Origin: an uncultured Lachnospiraceae bacterium
GTDB taxonomy: Bacteria > Bacillota_A > Clostridia > Lachnospirales > Lachnospiraceae
Length of the DNA: 49,714 nt
NCBI GenBank assembly: GCA_947564305.1
Contig: CANOBT010000025.1
Location: 1-49,714, forward strand
Direction: 5' to 3'
Part shown: piece by piece, positions 1 to 8,227 of the stretch
Layout of the letters: each line of letters opens with the position of its first letter
Numbering within the stretch: position 1 is the stretch's first letter
The notes under the pieces: model-generated
Told to the model about the DNA's origin: nothing
The model's input: the letters and a program-made list of their open reading frames with translations, nothing else
The model's database searches: none
Position numbers and translations under genes: made by a program

Positions 1-105
1 CGGCACTTTGCCCTCACCCTCGCCAAACTCCACTTTTACGTTGATTACGCTGTCGTTTTTTTTGTGGGAAAGCATTACAACCGTCTCCACATGTGTCGGG
101 ACTAC
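1..105 (-). pseudogene. RlmD/RumA-like 3'-end fragment, cut by window edge
   Basis: The minus strand has an open frame running out of the window at base 1. From base 96 it reads T-H-V-E-T-V-V-M-L-S-H, then a tail with V-E-F-G-E-G-E-G-K-V-P. The first part matches the end of RumA/RlmD methyltransferases (the local intact copy ends G-H-T-E-C-V-V-W-M). From memory, the second part resembles a C-terminal extension found on many clostridial RumA-like proteins. No methyltransferase core precedes it: upstream in this frame there is only AT-rich sequence and a stop near base 230. It therefore looks like a detached 3' end, as left when an element inserts into the end of such a gene. How far it continues to the left is unknown. 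Bases 106-302 hold nothing else that I can support. Confidence 0.5.
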
Positions 106-302
106 TATGTAAACACAATTTTTTATCCTTGTCACTCGTATAGGAACACAATTCTGCGTCATTATGTACAGCCGCAGTGTTTTTATGATTTTGAGTAAAA
201 TCTTTTGCACTAAAATTGGAGTAGATATCTATTTTATACACAAATGTTTGCTTTTAAAGATTCCTAAACTCCCTCAGCTATGTTTCTATGTTTTCTTGTT
301 TT

Positions 303-1145
303 TTATTTAACTTCATCAACTGCTCCTGTGCCTTTATCCCTTTGAACAAGCTTTTTTGCCATAACTGATAATGTCTGTTCTCTTAATTCATCATTAGCTA
401 TTTGAGAAACCAGAACATTTCCCAAATATGTATTGGCTGTTTCTACCATATTATTCTGATATTCTCTCGCCGATTCTATTGTTTTACTATACATCAAAAT
501 AAATACTGCACCAATCGAATCTACTAATAATCCACCTATAAAACCTGATACTATTGTAATAAATTGCACTGATTGTTGAATAAAAAAAATCGAAATAATG
601 GTTGCAACTATTACTAATATTCCAATAAAAATAATAAAAACGCCAATTGCAAATATAATCTTTGTATGGGCTAAATTAATGGAAAGATATCGTTCTATAT
701 CGGTCTGCTTTTTTGATAATTGTTTAAGTGCTTTTTCTTCATAACTAAGCCCCTTGATTTCTTCTAAAAAAATATCATCTTCGATAATGCTTAATTCAAA
801 TTTTGAGTCAATCTTCATTTTTCTATTCTTACTTAAATCATCAAATTTATATAATAATCCAATAAATGCTACTACCAAGCAGAAATAATATATACTAGAT
901 TTCAAAATCGTCATTTCTGTCCAAACTTCTTTTTTAATATATATTGCACCCCCTAAAACAACAATCCATATTATAAGCCATAATATATCTATTCCATTTT
1001 TTCTGCGATAATCCTTTAATGTAGCCAAGATATCTCTTTGTTTTTCTTTTAAGGAATTTTCATTTCCTTTACTATTTGATGTTTCTTTGTTTTCACTTTC
1101 TTGTTCAATTGATTCTCTTTCTTCTTGAATAATTGTATCTTCCAT
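303..1145 (-). CDS. Membrane protein resembling TRADD-N-associated two-TM domain
   Basis: This is a 280-aa protein. The ATG at 1145 is chosen because GGAGG lies six bases before it; an ATG seven codons upstream has no such site. The N-terminal 40 residues are polar and Glu/Ser/Asn rich. Two hydrophobic stretches follow near residues 55-72 and 80-98, then a charged linker. A second pair of long hydrophobic helices lies near 160-190 and 192-220, and the C-terminus is soluble and charged. The motif around Y-L-S-I-N-L-A-H before the second pair, and the helix-G-G-helix layout, recall the TRADD-N-associated membrane domain seen in predicted prokaryotic immunity proteins. I cannot confirm this without a profile search. 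The gene is AT rich compared with the flagellar genes, which fits horizontal origin. No obvious terminator follows. Function unknown. Confidence 0.6.
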   Translation of the reverse strand: MEDTIIQEERESIEQESENKETSNSKGNENSLKEKQRDILATLKDYRRKNGIDILWLIIWIVVLGGAIYIKKEVWTEMTILKSSIYYFCLVVAFIGLLYKFDDLSKNRKMKIDSKFELSIIEDDIFLEEIKGLSYEEKALKQLSKKQTDIERYLSINLAHTKIIFAIGVFIIFIGILVIVATIISIFFIQQSVQFITIVSGFIGGLLVDSIGAVFILMYSKTIESAREYQNNMVETANTYLGNVLVSQIANDELREQTLSVMAKKLVQRDKGTGAVDEVK

Positions 1146-1220
1146 ATTTAACCTCCATTCTAACAACTTTAGCCATCAATATAATATAACAACAAAATTT
1201 TACTTGTCAAACGTATTGTA

Positions 1221-1376
1221 TTACAATAGACTTATATGGGATTTGTTGGTTGGGTATAATTCACATAATTATACTTGGGTAATCCAAACCGTTTCATCTT
1301 CAAATTTTACATATATTTTTATATTTCCATCTTCCGTTTGGTATATAATGATTTCACTTTTTCTATTATCTACCAT
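1221..1376 (-). pseudogene. RhuM-family 5' remnant with nonsense mutation
   Basis: An ATG at 1376 preceded by AGGGGG opens a 35-codon frame ending at a TAA (1269-1271). Its product contains I-Y-Q-T-E-D-G followed by F-E-D-E-T-V-W-I-T-Q, which is the recognisable N-terminus of the RhuM (Virulence_RhuM) family. Beyond the TAA the same frame still reads L-C-E-L-Y-P-T-N-K-S-H-I-S, matching the family's next conserved segment, before another TAA at 1221-1223. The first stop stands where a Gln codon (CAA) is expected, so one C-to-T change broke the gene. The rest, over 200 codons, is missing. RhuM-type genes are common passengers of mobile elements and islands. Between this remnant and rlmD (1377-1535) I see no supported gene. 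Confidence 0.7.
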
Positions 1377-1535
1377 ATTACACCCCCTAATATCAAATAA
1401 AATTCCTTGTACCCCCACACCCCACATCAACCACTGCCGAAACCTCAAAATACTTCTCTACCCTCTTATTCCGATTTCCTTCCTCATCTTCCACACACAC
1501 AAAATGCCTGTAAAACTGCCTAAAATAAAGCGCTT

Positions 1536-2975
1536 CTACATATGTCGCTTTTGCATCCACACCACACATTCTGTATGCCCACTCATCGGAAACTGGTCCA
1601 CAACCCGCCCCTTTTTCACCTCATACCCGCACTCGCACAAATACCTCAAATCCCGTGCCAACGTCGCAGAGTCACAGCTCACATACACAATCCTCTCCGG
1701 CTGCATGTCCACCATGGTTTTCAGTAAAGCCGCATCGCACCCTTTGCGCGGCGGGTCCACTACAATCACATCTGCATGCGCGTGCTCTCCTGGATGCTCC
1801 TTTTCATACTTTGCATAATATTCCGGCAGAACTTCCTCCGCCTTCCCCACATAAAATTCCGCATTGGTAATCCCATTGATACCGGCATTCTGTCTGGCAT
1901 CTTCTATTGCCTGCGGCACAATCTCCACACCATACACTTTCCCGGCATTCTTCGCCAAAAACAAGGAAATCGTCCCAATCCCGCAGTACAGGTCCCATAC
2001 CGTTTCCTGTCCTTTCAAATCCGCATATTCCAACGCCAGTCCATACAATTTTTCCGTCTGCACCGGATTCACCTGATAAAATGACAGCGGCGAAATCTGA
2101 TACTTCACCGCTCCGATATAATCCGTGATAAATGACTGCCCCCAAAGCACCTCATACCGTTCTCCCATGATCACATTTGTCCGTCTCGTATTGGGACTCA
2201 CTGTAATACTAGTCATACCCTGGATTTTCTTAAGCCGATCCAACAGGACTTCTTGATGCGGAATCCATATTCCGCCAACTTTATGCAGCCGCTCTTCTTC
2301 CCGCATCTTTTTCTCCTGATTCAGCACGAAACACACCATAATTTCTTTCGTTGTAAATCCATACCGGATCAAGACATGACGAATCAGCCCTTCTCCGGTT
2401 TTTTCATCGTAAGAAGGAATTTTGTATTGTTTCATAAATGCAAGCACAATCTCCAGAATGTCCCGGTTCACCGGCACCCCCAGCGCACAGTCGGTATTGG
2501 CAACAATATCATGTGTCCGCCCCGCATAAAATCCGGTAATCGGATTGCCGGACTTGTCCGTCCCAAACGGAAACTGCGCCTTGTTCCGATAACGAAATGG
2601 TTTCTCCATCCCGATGATCGGCTCAAAAATCTCATCCAGCAGCTTCCTGGAAAATCCTCCAATCCGCTCCAGATTCCCAAGCACCTTATCCTGCTTAAAC
2701 TTCAGCTGTCTCTCATAAGACATTTCCTGAATCTGGCATCCGCCGCACTTCTGTGCATACGGACATACAGGCTCCACCCGATACAAAGAAGGCGTTATGA
2801 TCCGCATCAGCCTTGCATATCCATAATTCTTTTTCGCCTTTGTGATTCTGGCCTCCACCACGTCACCAATCACTGCGTCCTTAATAAATAAGGTATAGCC
2901 ATTTACTCTGCCTATACCTTCTCCATTGACACCGATATCCTCGATTGTCACTGTCACTGATTCATTTTTCTGCAT
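1536..2975 (-). CDS. rlmD: 23S rRNA (uracil-5-)-methyltransferase, RlmD/RlmCD type
   Basis: A 479-aa SAM-dependent enzyme that makes 5-methyluridine in 23S rRNA. The start is the ATG at 2975, with AAAGAGG eight bases upstream; the longer frame to 3038 would overlap the preceding gene and has no ribosome site. An N-terminal TRAM RNA-binding domain covers about residues 1-60. Cysteines at 71, 77 and 80 (C-x5-C-G-G-C) plus a later T-D-C are the expected iron-sulfur cluster ligands. The SAM motif D-L-Y-C-G-I-G-T and the catalytic-Cys motif V-S-C-D-S-A-T-L-A-R-D-L are intact. The protein ends shortly after H-T-E-C-V-V, the point where integrative elements of Firmicutes are known to insert into rum genes. 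It lies 13 bp downstream of the yhaM-like gene and is probably co-transcribed with it. Confidence 0.93.
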   Translation of the reverse strand: MQKNESVTVTIEDIGVNGEGIGRVNGYTLFIKDAVIGDVVEARITKAKKNYGYARLMRIITPSLYRVEPVCPYAQKCGGCQIQEMSYERQLKFKQDKVLGNLERIGGFSRKLLDEIFEPIIGMEKPFRYRNKAQFPFGTDKSGNPITGFYAGRTHDIVANTDCALGVPVNRDILEIVLAFMKQYKIPSYDEKTGEGLIRHVLIRYGFTTKEIMVCFVLNQEKKMREEERLHKVGGIWIPHQEVLLDRLKKIQGMTSITVSPNTRRTNVIMGERYEVLWGQSFITDYIGAVKYQISPLSFYQVNPVQTEKLYGLALEYADLKGQETVWDLYCGIGTISLFLAKNAGKVYGVEIVPQAIEDARQNAGINGITNAEFYVGKAEEVLPEYYAKYEKEHPGEHAHADVIVVDPPRKGCDAALLKTMVDMQPERIVYVSCDSATLARDLRYLCECGYEVKKGRVVDQFPMSGHTECVVWMQKRHM

Positions 2976-2988
2976 AAAGTATACCTCT

Positions 2989-3930
2989 TTAAACCAACGT
3001 CCGCCGCAGGTTCGACTCAAATAAACGGTTATACCCAAGCCACTCTGCCCCGGGCTTCTCCTTGAAAATCTCTTTCAGCGTCTGCATTTTCGCATCCGCA
3101 TTGTCCGCCAGATTTAACGCCAACGCTTCTGCCAAGGCCGGCTTCTTAGGCGAGCCGAATTCCAGTTCTCCATGATGAGCAAGAATACAGTGCTTCCACT
3201 CATACGCCAAAGTTTCCGGAAATCCCGGTATCGAACGCACCGCCTCACTGATCATCTCAGCGCCAATCACGATATGTCCAATCAGCTGCCCCTCGTCCGT
3301 ATAATCATTATCCGGAAAGTCCGACAGCTCCCGTACCTTTCCAATATCATGGCAGACAGCCGAAGCAATCAGCAGGTCTCGGTTCAGAATCTCATAATTT
3401 CTGGCAAAATAATCACACAGACTGACCACACTCAGCGTATGCTCCAAAAGGCCTCCCGAAAAACTGTGATGCACCGTCTTAGCCGCAGAATGCGCCTGAA
3501 ACGCTTTAATAAAGTCCTGGTCGTCCACAAAATAATACTCCACCGCCTGACGCAGATAATCATTCGAAATATGGCTCACATAGGTCATCAATTCCCGGTA
3601 CATACTCTCAATACTTTTTTCAGAAACAGGAAGATAATCCGCCGGCTCATATTCCCCCTCTGATGCTTTCCGAAGCTGCTTAATATTCAACTGCAGATTA
3701 TTGTTATAGTTAATGACTTCACCATACACCTCGATAAAATCCTTCTCATCATAATCCGCAATCCCCTGGGAATTCGGGTCCCAGACCTTTCCATCCAGAC
3801 TGCCTGTTTTATCCTGCAGGATTAAGTTATCATAAGGCTTCCCGTTCCTCGTCTCCGCGGAACGTTTCCCCTTACACAGATAAATATTTCTGATAGTCTC
3901 ACCCTCATGTAAATCCTTAATATATCGCAT
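2989..3930 (-). CDS. yhaM: 3'-5' exoribonuclease, YhaM family (OB + HD domains)
   Basis: A 313-aa protein with the YhaM/CBF1 layout. The N-terminal OB-fold-like nucleic-acid-binding domain (about 1-110) has the pattern I-L-Q-D-K-T-G-S-L-D-G-K-V-W. An HD metal-dependent phosphohydrolase domain fills the rest: H-H-S-F-S-G-G-L-L-E-H near 155, C-H-D-I-G-K near 195, a G-H-I segment, and I-L-A-H-H-G-E near 250. In Bacillus the family trims RNA and single-stranded DNA from 3' ends in the cytoplasm; that activity is taken from the family, not shown here. The ATG at 3930 is preceded by AGAGGATAG. The gene sits 34 bp behind the HtrA-like gene and 13 bp before rlmD, so the three form one short operon. 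Length is typical. Confidence 0.88.
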   Translation of the reverse strand: MRYIKDLHEGETIRNIYLCKGKRSAETRNGKPYDNLILQDKTGSLDGKVWDPNSQGIADYDEKDFIEVYGEVINYNNNLQLNIKQLRKASEGEYEPADYLPVSEKSIESMYRELMTYVSHISNDYLRQAVEYYFVDDQDFIKAFQAHSAAKTVHHSFSGGLLEHTLSVVSLCDYFARNYEILNRDLLIASAVCHDIGKVRELSDFPDNDYTDEGQLIGHIVIGAEMISEAVRSIPGFPETLAYEWKHCILAHHGELEFGSPKKPALAEALALNLADNADAKMQTLKEIFKEKPGAEWLGYNRLFESNLRRTLV

Positions 3931-3964
3931 AATCTGTCTCTATCCTCTTTCTATTTTTAGTTTC

Positions 3965-5236
3965 TCATTCCATACTTCCCGCAGCCACTGTGAAATCAAT
4001 ACTCACATAACCTCCATTGCCGCGCCTCTGTCCTTTAATCCTCACGGTATCCCCAGCCTTGCATTCCAGAACTGCTTTCTCATAAGAAGTCGTCCCTGTC
4101 ACTTTGGAGCCTCCCACTTCTAAAATAACATCTCCATTCTGAATCCCCGCTTTCATAGCCGGAGAATCCGTCTGCACATGGGTCACATAAAGCCCCTTCG
4201 GAATCCCCTGTTCCTCAAAAAGCTTATCCGTCACAGTGCTGCCCGAAATCCCCACATAAGGAATACTGTCCCCATTCAACAAAAGCTGCATAGCAGGCTT
4301 CATGTCCGAAATAGCTAATGCATTTGCCAGACCCGTTTCCGATTCTCCGAGAATACCTCCCTTTAACAATCCCAGAACCTGGCCCTTCTGGTTAAACAGC
4401 ACTCCGGTTCCGCCGGGTGCCGCCGCAATATCTGTGGCAATGACACCGCATTGACCGTCCGCATAATAAGCATTTTGTTCTTTGGAACTGATAATACCAT
4501 ATCCAATCCCATTCTCGTATCCAAACATCTCTCCCAATGCGATGACCACATCTCCCCGGGTACAAATATTAGAATTTCCCAACTCTGCTATCCTTATTGC
4601 ATCCCATGTATTTTCTCCAATCGCTGCCTTTTCCACCCCAAAGACTGCCAGCCCGCGGTTATCATCCTGCTTAAGCAATACTGCCGCATGGCGGCTGCCA
4701 TCTGAAAATACGGCTCCCCATTGTTCCGCATCCTTGCAGATGGAATTATCCCCAAAAATCAACAAGTCCTGCCCGTTATCCGCTACGATAAGCCCTGCTG
4801 TTCCATTATGCATTCCCTGCTCTTCCAACGGATTCTCATCGCCGGCTTTCCGAATATAGGCAATACTCTTATCCGCCTCTTTCGCTATCCCATACAGGCT
4901 CTGGAGCATTTCCTTATAGCTGTCTGCCGTCAAGACCGGAGCGGATGGTTCCGGCTCTGGTTCTGTCTCTTCCTTAACCTCTTCCACCACTGGTTCCGGC
5001 TCCTCCTCTTCCACAGGAAGCGTAACTTCCTGTGTCTCTTCCTTGAATGTATGCTCAGCCCACGGCTTCGTGACATAAAAACCACAGCAGGCAGTCACTC
5101 CCAGAATCAGCCCATACATAGCCATCTTCACAACCTGCATAAAAATCTGCTCTCTCGTAAGCGCTTTCGGCTTAATCGTCTCTTGTAAAAACAAAAAGGA
5201 TTCCTTCTCCCCTTCTCCCGGTTTCCGCTCTTTCAT
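3965..5236 (-). CDS. Membrane-anchored HtrA-like pseudoprotease with PDZ domain
   Basis: A 423-aa protein. The ATG at 5236 is favoured because GGAGG stands five bases upstream; in-frame starts up to 5284 have weaker sites. After a cytoplasmic segment there is one membrane helix (about residues 35-55), then a Glu/Pro-rich linker (about 65-100), a trypsin-like fold (about 125-315) and a C-terminal PDZ domain (about 345-420). The fold keeps HtrA landmarks such as G-N-S-N...G-D-V-V-I-A-L-G, G-I-I-S-S and A-P-G-G-T-G-V-L-F-N-Q-K-G. All three catalytic residues are gone: the T-N-x-H-V region reads L-I-F-G-D-N, the D-L-A-V region reads G-L-A-V, and G-N-S-G-G reads G-G-T-G-V. It is therefore likely an extracytoplasmic binding or sensor protein, not a protease (inference). 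It is the first gene of the operon with the yhaM-like gene and rlmD. Confidence 0.82.
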   Translation of the reverse strand: MKERKPGEGEKESFLFLQETIKPKALTREQIFMQVVKMAMYGLILGVTACCGFYVTKPWAEHTFKEETQEVTLPVEEEEPEPVVEEVKEETEPEPEPSAPVLTADSYKEMLQSLYGIAKEADKSIAYIRKAGDENPLEEQGMHNGTAGLIVADNGQDLLIFGDNSICKDAEQWGAVFSDGSRHAAVLLKQDDNRGLAVFGVEKAAIGENTWDAIRIAELGNSNICTRGDVVIALGEMFGYENGIGYGIISSKEQNAYYADGQCGVIATDIAAAPGGTGVLFNQKGQVLGLLKGGILGESETGLANALAISDMKPAMQLLLNGDSIPYVGISGSTVTDKLFEEQGIPKGLYVTHVQTDSPAMKAGIQNGDVILEVGGSKVTGTTSYEKAVLECKAGDTVRIKGQRRGNGGYVSIDFTVAAGSME

Positions 5237-5347
5237 ACCATCCTCCGGCATCCACAATCCACTCTTCATGACCTTGAGAATCACCGCCCGGAACCTGCCG
5301 TCTCAAAGCCATATCATCCTTTTAAATGTTCAGTCTCCATAGTCATT

Positions 5348-5376
5348 AGTATAACCGATTCAAAGAAATTGTTCAA
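5348..5376 (-). promoter_or_regulatory. Sigma-A-type promoter for the HtrA-like/yhaM/rlmD operon
   Basis: On the minus strand TTGAAC (5371-5376) and TATACT (5348-5353) are separated by exactly 17 bases. Both boxes match the vegetative consensus well, and the site lies about 110 bp upstream of the chosen start of the HtrA-like gene. No other gene lies between. Transcription start is not shown. Confidence 0.65.
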
Positions 5377-5408
5377 TATCCTCCTTATGATATTCTGCGT
5401 AACCATGC

Positions 5409-5436
5409 AAAAAATGGACCTGCACAAACAGGCCCA
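5409..5436 (-). terminator. Rho-independent terminator after the HD-GYP gene
   Basis: Read on the minus strand, an 8-bp stem TGGGCCTG/CAGGTCCA (one G-T pair) with a 6-base loop is followed directly by TTTTTT. It lies 45 bp after the stop codon of the REC-HD-GYP gene and upstream of the next operon's promoter, so it separates the phosphorelay genes from the HtrA-like operon. Confidence 0.8.
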
Positions 5437-5480
5437 CATAAAACTCCTTTATACACTGTTATATTTTTTATACTTCATTC

Positions 5481-6590
5481 TCAGGCCCTCTCTGCTTCAG
5501 CCAGATGTTTATACATCTCATTCAGGCGGTCTTCTACAGAAAAGAAACTGTCCAACAGGCGCGGATTAAACACTCCGCACTGTCCGGCCCAAATCATTTC
5601 CATCACCTTATGTCTGGAAAATGCCGCTTTATAAACACGCTTACAGCTCAGTGCATCATATACATCAGCCAGTGAAACAACCTGTGACCAGGGAGTAATC
5701 TCATCCCCTTTCAAATGGTCGGGATACCCCTTTCCATTCCACCGTTCGTGATGATGCCGGGCGATATCACATGCATAATCATAAATCCCGCTCTCCTTCA
5801 GCTGTGTGATACTCTCCAGAAGAGCCACCCCCTGTGTGGTGTGGGTTTTCATAATCTCATATTCCTCCGCCGTAAGCTTTCCGGGCTTTGACAAAATAGC
5901 ATCCGGAATCGTAATTTTCCCCACGTCATGCATGATTGATGCCAACGCAATATTATGAATTTCCCCTTCGGTCAGCCCCTCTCCAAACTCCGTATTCTCA
6001 AGCATATATTTCGTAATAGTAAAAATACGGTTTACATGCCCTCCGGATTCCTCATTACGGAACTCGACCGCAGTCGCCAGTGCCTCGATCATTCCCTGAT
6101 ACAGCGAAAGAATCTTCTCTGACTGCACTGTCAGTTCTTCCTTTTGGGTCTCTACCACATTATGCAGATATTTCCTTGCCGCATACAGCTCAATGACAGA
6201 CTCCACCCGCCGGCGCACCACAAAAGAAGTCACCGGCTTTGTAAGCACATCCATAACCCCAAGCTGGTATGCTTCCTTTACCATATCCGCCTGCTGCTCC
6301 GCCGTAATCAAAAACACCGGTGTCTCATCTAGCATTTTCATACTCTTTAAGTGGCGCAGCACTTCAATACCATCCATCTCCGGCATAATTACGTCCAGGA
6401 GGATGGCACAGAACTGACCGCGGTTGCTCAGAATCTGCGCCATTCCCATATTTCCATTTGCTGCTTCCCGTATCTCATAGGTATCGGAAAATATTTTTCC
6501 CAGGATTTTACGGTTAATCTGGTCATCGTCAATAATCAAAATTGTTTTTGAATCTGACTTACTCCGATAATCTATACTATATTGCTTCAT
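5481..6590 (-). CDS. Response regulator with HD-GYP c-di-GMP phosphodiesterase output
   Basis: A 369-aa protein with an N-terminal receiver (about 15-130; phosphoacceptor D66 in L-L-D-V-I-M-P, Thr/Lys switch residues present), a coiled linker and a C-terminal HD-GYP domain (about 160-345). The metal and signature residues of an active enzyme are visible: H221-D222 in M-H-D-V-G-K, H250, H279-H280-H281-E282, G-K-G-Y-P at 286-290, and D309 in L-A-D-V-Y-D-A-L. It is therefore likely to hydrolyse c-di-GMP in a phosphorylation-dependent way (family knowledge). It is the last gene of the leftward kinase/HPt/regulator set and is followed by a strong terminator. A perfect 12-base palindrome, TTAGCCGGCTAA, lies at 6603-6614 just before the start codon; its role is unknown. 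Confidence 0.92.
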   Translation of the reverse strand: MKQYSIDYRSKSDSKTILIIDDDQINRKILGKIFSDTYEIREAANGNMGMAQILSNRGQFCAILLDVIMPEMDGIEVLRHLKSMKMLDETPVFLITAEQQADMVKEAYQLGVMDVLTKPVTSFVVRRRVESVIELYAARKYLHNVVETQKEELTVQSEKILSLYQGMIEALATAVEFRNEESGGHVNRIFTITKYMLENTEFGEGLTEGEIHNIALASIMHDVGKITIPDAILSKPGKLTAEEYEIMKTHTTQGVALLESITQLKESGIYDYACDIARHHHERWNGKGYPDHLKGDEITPWSQVVSLADVYDALSCKRVYKAAFSRHKVMEMIWAGQCGVFNPRLLDSFFSVEDRLNEMYKHLAEAERA

Positions 6591-6685
6591 TCTATCGCCC
6601 CATTAGCCGGCTAACCCCCTCAGGCTGCCTGACTGCTCCTTCTGTTTGTGGTTGATATGTTCTCCCGGTCTGCCCGGACTTACTG

Positions 6686-7723
6686 TCAGACGCCTCTCTT
6701 TAAGAAATAATTAAAAAACAGCGGCTCACATTCCTCCAGAAGGTCAAATACTTCTTTGCTCACCATGCCAGGGTCATCATTAACCAGACGTCTGATGACA
6801 AATTTTATCGGCTTCGTCCCATCTCCATAAAACTTGGAACGCTTATCTTCAAATTCATCAATGATTCTGCACATCTGGCTGTAAATGGAATTATTTTTTC
6901 CAATGATTCCATAAGGATAGCCCTTTCCGTCAAAACGCTCATGATGATGAAGACATATACTTGAGCAGACCTCCACAAAATATCGGCATCTGGTCGATCG
7001 GTTCATCTTTATCAGGTTCGATCCATATATGGTATGCTTTTTCTGCAGTTCCTGTGTCTTTGTGTGGCCCGTCATAATCTGCATCTGCTTATCCGGAATC
7101 AATATATTCCCGATATCGCAGAAATATGCAGCCTTGCTGATCAGCTTAATATTGTCTGAATCCAACTTTACACTTCTATTTGATTTGCAGTAAGCGTTCA
7201 GCATAATCTTCATCAAGTCAGACACCGTCTTGCAGTGCGCATCGCTTTTCTCAAAATTATTCAGATAAGTTTTATAAACGACCTCCAGATCAGAAATATA
7301 TTTTCCGGTTTCCGTCAGATCCTCTTTCTGAAGGTCATAGTCCGGAATAATTCCCAGCCTTGATCTCAGACGCCAGAGTATGTCGTCCTTATCAAAAGGC
7401 TTTCCTATAAATTCCCCGACATTATACTGAAGCGCTCTCTCCACATTATCCCTGGTAGGCTCCGCAGTGACAACAAAAACAGGGATATCGTCAATTCCCT
7501 TCTCCTGCATAAATTTCAACACATCAAACCCGTCAATGTGCGGCATTGACAAGTCCAACAGTATCACATCAAGCTGATCCCTTCTTGTAGTGATATACTC
7601 AAATGCCATATTTCCGCTGCTTGCTTCAAGGACTTCGAAATCATTGTTCAAAATACTTTTCAGAACAATCCTGTCTATCTTCGTATCATCCACGATCAAC
7701 AGCCGTTTTCTATCTTGAGCCAT
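6686..7723 (-). CDS. Response regulator with degenerate HD-GYP domain
   Basis: A 345-aa protein. The ATG at 7723 has GAGGAG nine bases upstream and is preferred over an in-frame TTG two codons earlier. The receiver domain (about 7-125) is complete, with V-D-D, the phosphoacceptor in L-L-D-L-S-M-P, and the T-A and K-P switch positions. The C-terminal half still has H-H-H-E-R-F-D-G-K-G-Y-P, but the HD signature reads F-C-D-I-G-N instead of M-H-D-V-G-K, so the first histidine is a cysteine. The later A-D-x-x-D-A motif reads I-D-E-F-E-D. At least one metal ligand is lost, so phosphodiesterase activity is doubtful. It may act as a c-di-GMP-binding or protein-binding output. It sits between the HPt gene and the intact HD-GYP regulator. 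Confidence 0.85.
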   Translation of the reverse strand: MAQDRKRLLIVDDTKIDRIVLKSILNNDFEVLEASSGNMAFEYITTRRDQLDVILLDLSMPHIDGFDVLKFMQEKGIDDIPVFVVTAEPTRDNVERALQYNVGEFIGKPFDKDDILWRLRSRLGIIPDYDLQKEDLTETGKYISDLEVVYKTYLNNFEKSDAHCKTVSDLMKIMLNAYCKSNRSVKLDSDNIKLISKAAYFCDIGNILIPDKQMQIMTGHTKTQELQKKHTIYGSNLIKMNRSTRCRYFVEVCSSICLHHHERFDGKGYPYGIIGKNNSIYSQMCRIIDEFEDKRSKFYGDGTKPIKFVIRRLVNDDPGMVSKEVFDLLEECEPLFFNYFLKRGV

Positions 7724-7835
7724 AGTCAATTTCTCCTCATAATTTTCAGCGGCCCCTGTATATCAGCCGTTGTTATTCCCATGCCGCACATTCTGCCGCA
7801 CGGCATCCGGACCGACAAAGCTGCGGTCCAAAACG

Positions 7836-8192
7836 TCAGCCCTGATTCTGCTGAATACACTCTACAATTTTCGCCTGTACAGGAATCAGCTTCTCCATCG
7901 CCGCCTTCGCCTCTTTCGGCTGATTGCCGCGCAGGAGTCCCAAAACCTCTACATAGCCTTCAAAAAGCGGCGTAAGTGACAGATTCCCGCTTGTTCCTTT
8001 AAGTGCATGTACCTTACGAATCAATGGGTCCAAATCCGCACTGTCAAATTCCCCTAACTCAATGGGCGACTCATCCAGAGCTTCCAGAAACATCCCCAGC
8101 ATCATTTCATACAGGGATTCATCCCCCATCACACGGTCCAATCCTTCATCCACATCTACCCCCAACTGTTCCAGTTCCTCTTTACCTTTCAT
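7836..8192 (-). CDS. Stand-alone HPt phosphotransfer protein
   Basis: A 118-aa helical protein with the HPt signature V-H-A-L-K-G-T-S-G-N-L-S around residues 61-72. H62 is the likely phosphorylated histidine. There are no other domains. It lies 35 bp downstream of the hybrid kinase gene and 112 bp upstream of the first REC-HD-GYP gene, which is where the middle step of a His-Asp-His-Asp phosphorelay would be expected. Its likely job is to move phosphate from the kinase receivers to one or both HD-GYP response regulators in the cytoplasm. Upstream of the ATG there is only a modest GGGG-type site, so translation may depend partly on the kinase gene. Confidence 0.88.
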   Translation of the reverse strand: MKGKEELEQLGVDVDEGLDRVMGDESLYEMMLGMFLEALDESPIELGEFDSADLDPLIRKVHALKGTSGNLSLTPLFEGYVEVLGLLRGNQPKEAKAAMEKLIPVQAKIVECIQQNQG

Positions 8193-8227
8193 AAATCATA
8201 ACCCCATTTCTCTATATTTTTATCACT

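Noticed and set aside
14..241. 75-codon minus-strand frame at the left edge
   Set aside because: It runs out of frame across the RlmD-like tail, which has the recognisable protein pattern. No ribosome site and no family resemblance.
1380..1590. 58-codon minus-strand frame overlapping the rlmD end, with a plausible acidic composition
   Set aside because: No ribosome binding site, overlaps conserved rlmD codons in another frame, and I recognise no family. Probably chance, though an old shifted gene end cannot be excluded.
1204..1818. Plus-strand 204-codon frame
   Set aside because: Antisense shadow of rlmD and the RhuM remnant; cysteine/histidine-rich composition typical of reverse frames, no ribosome site.
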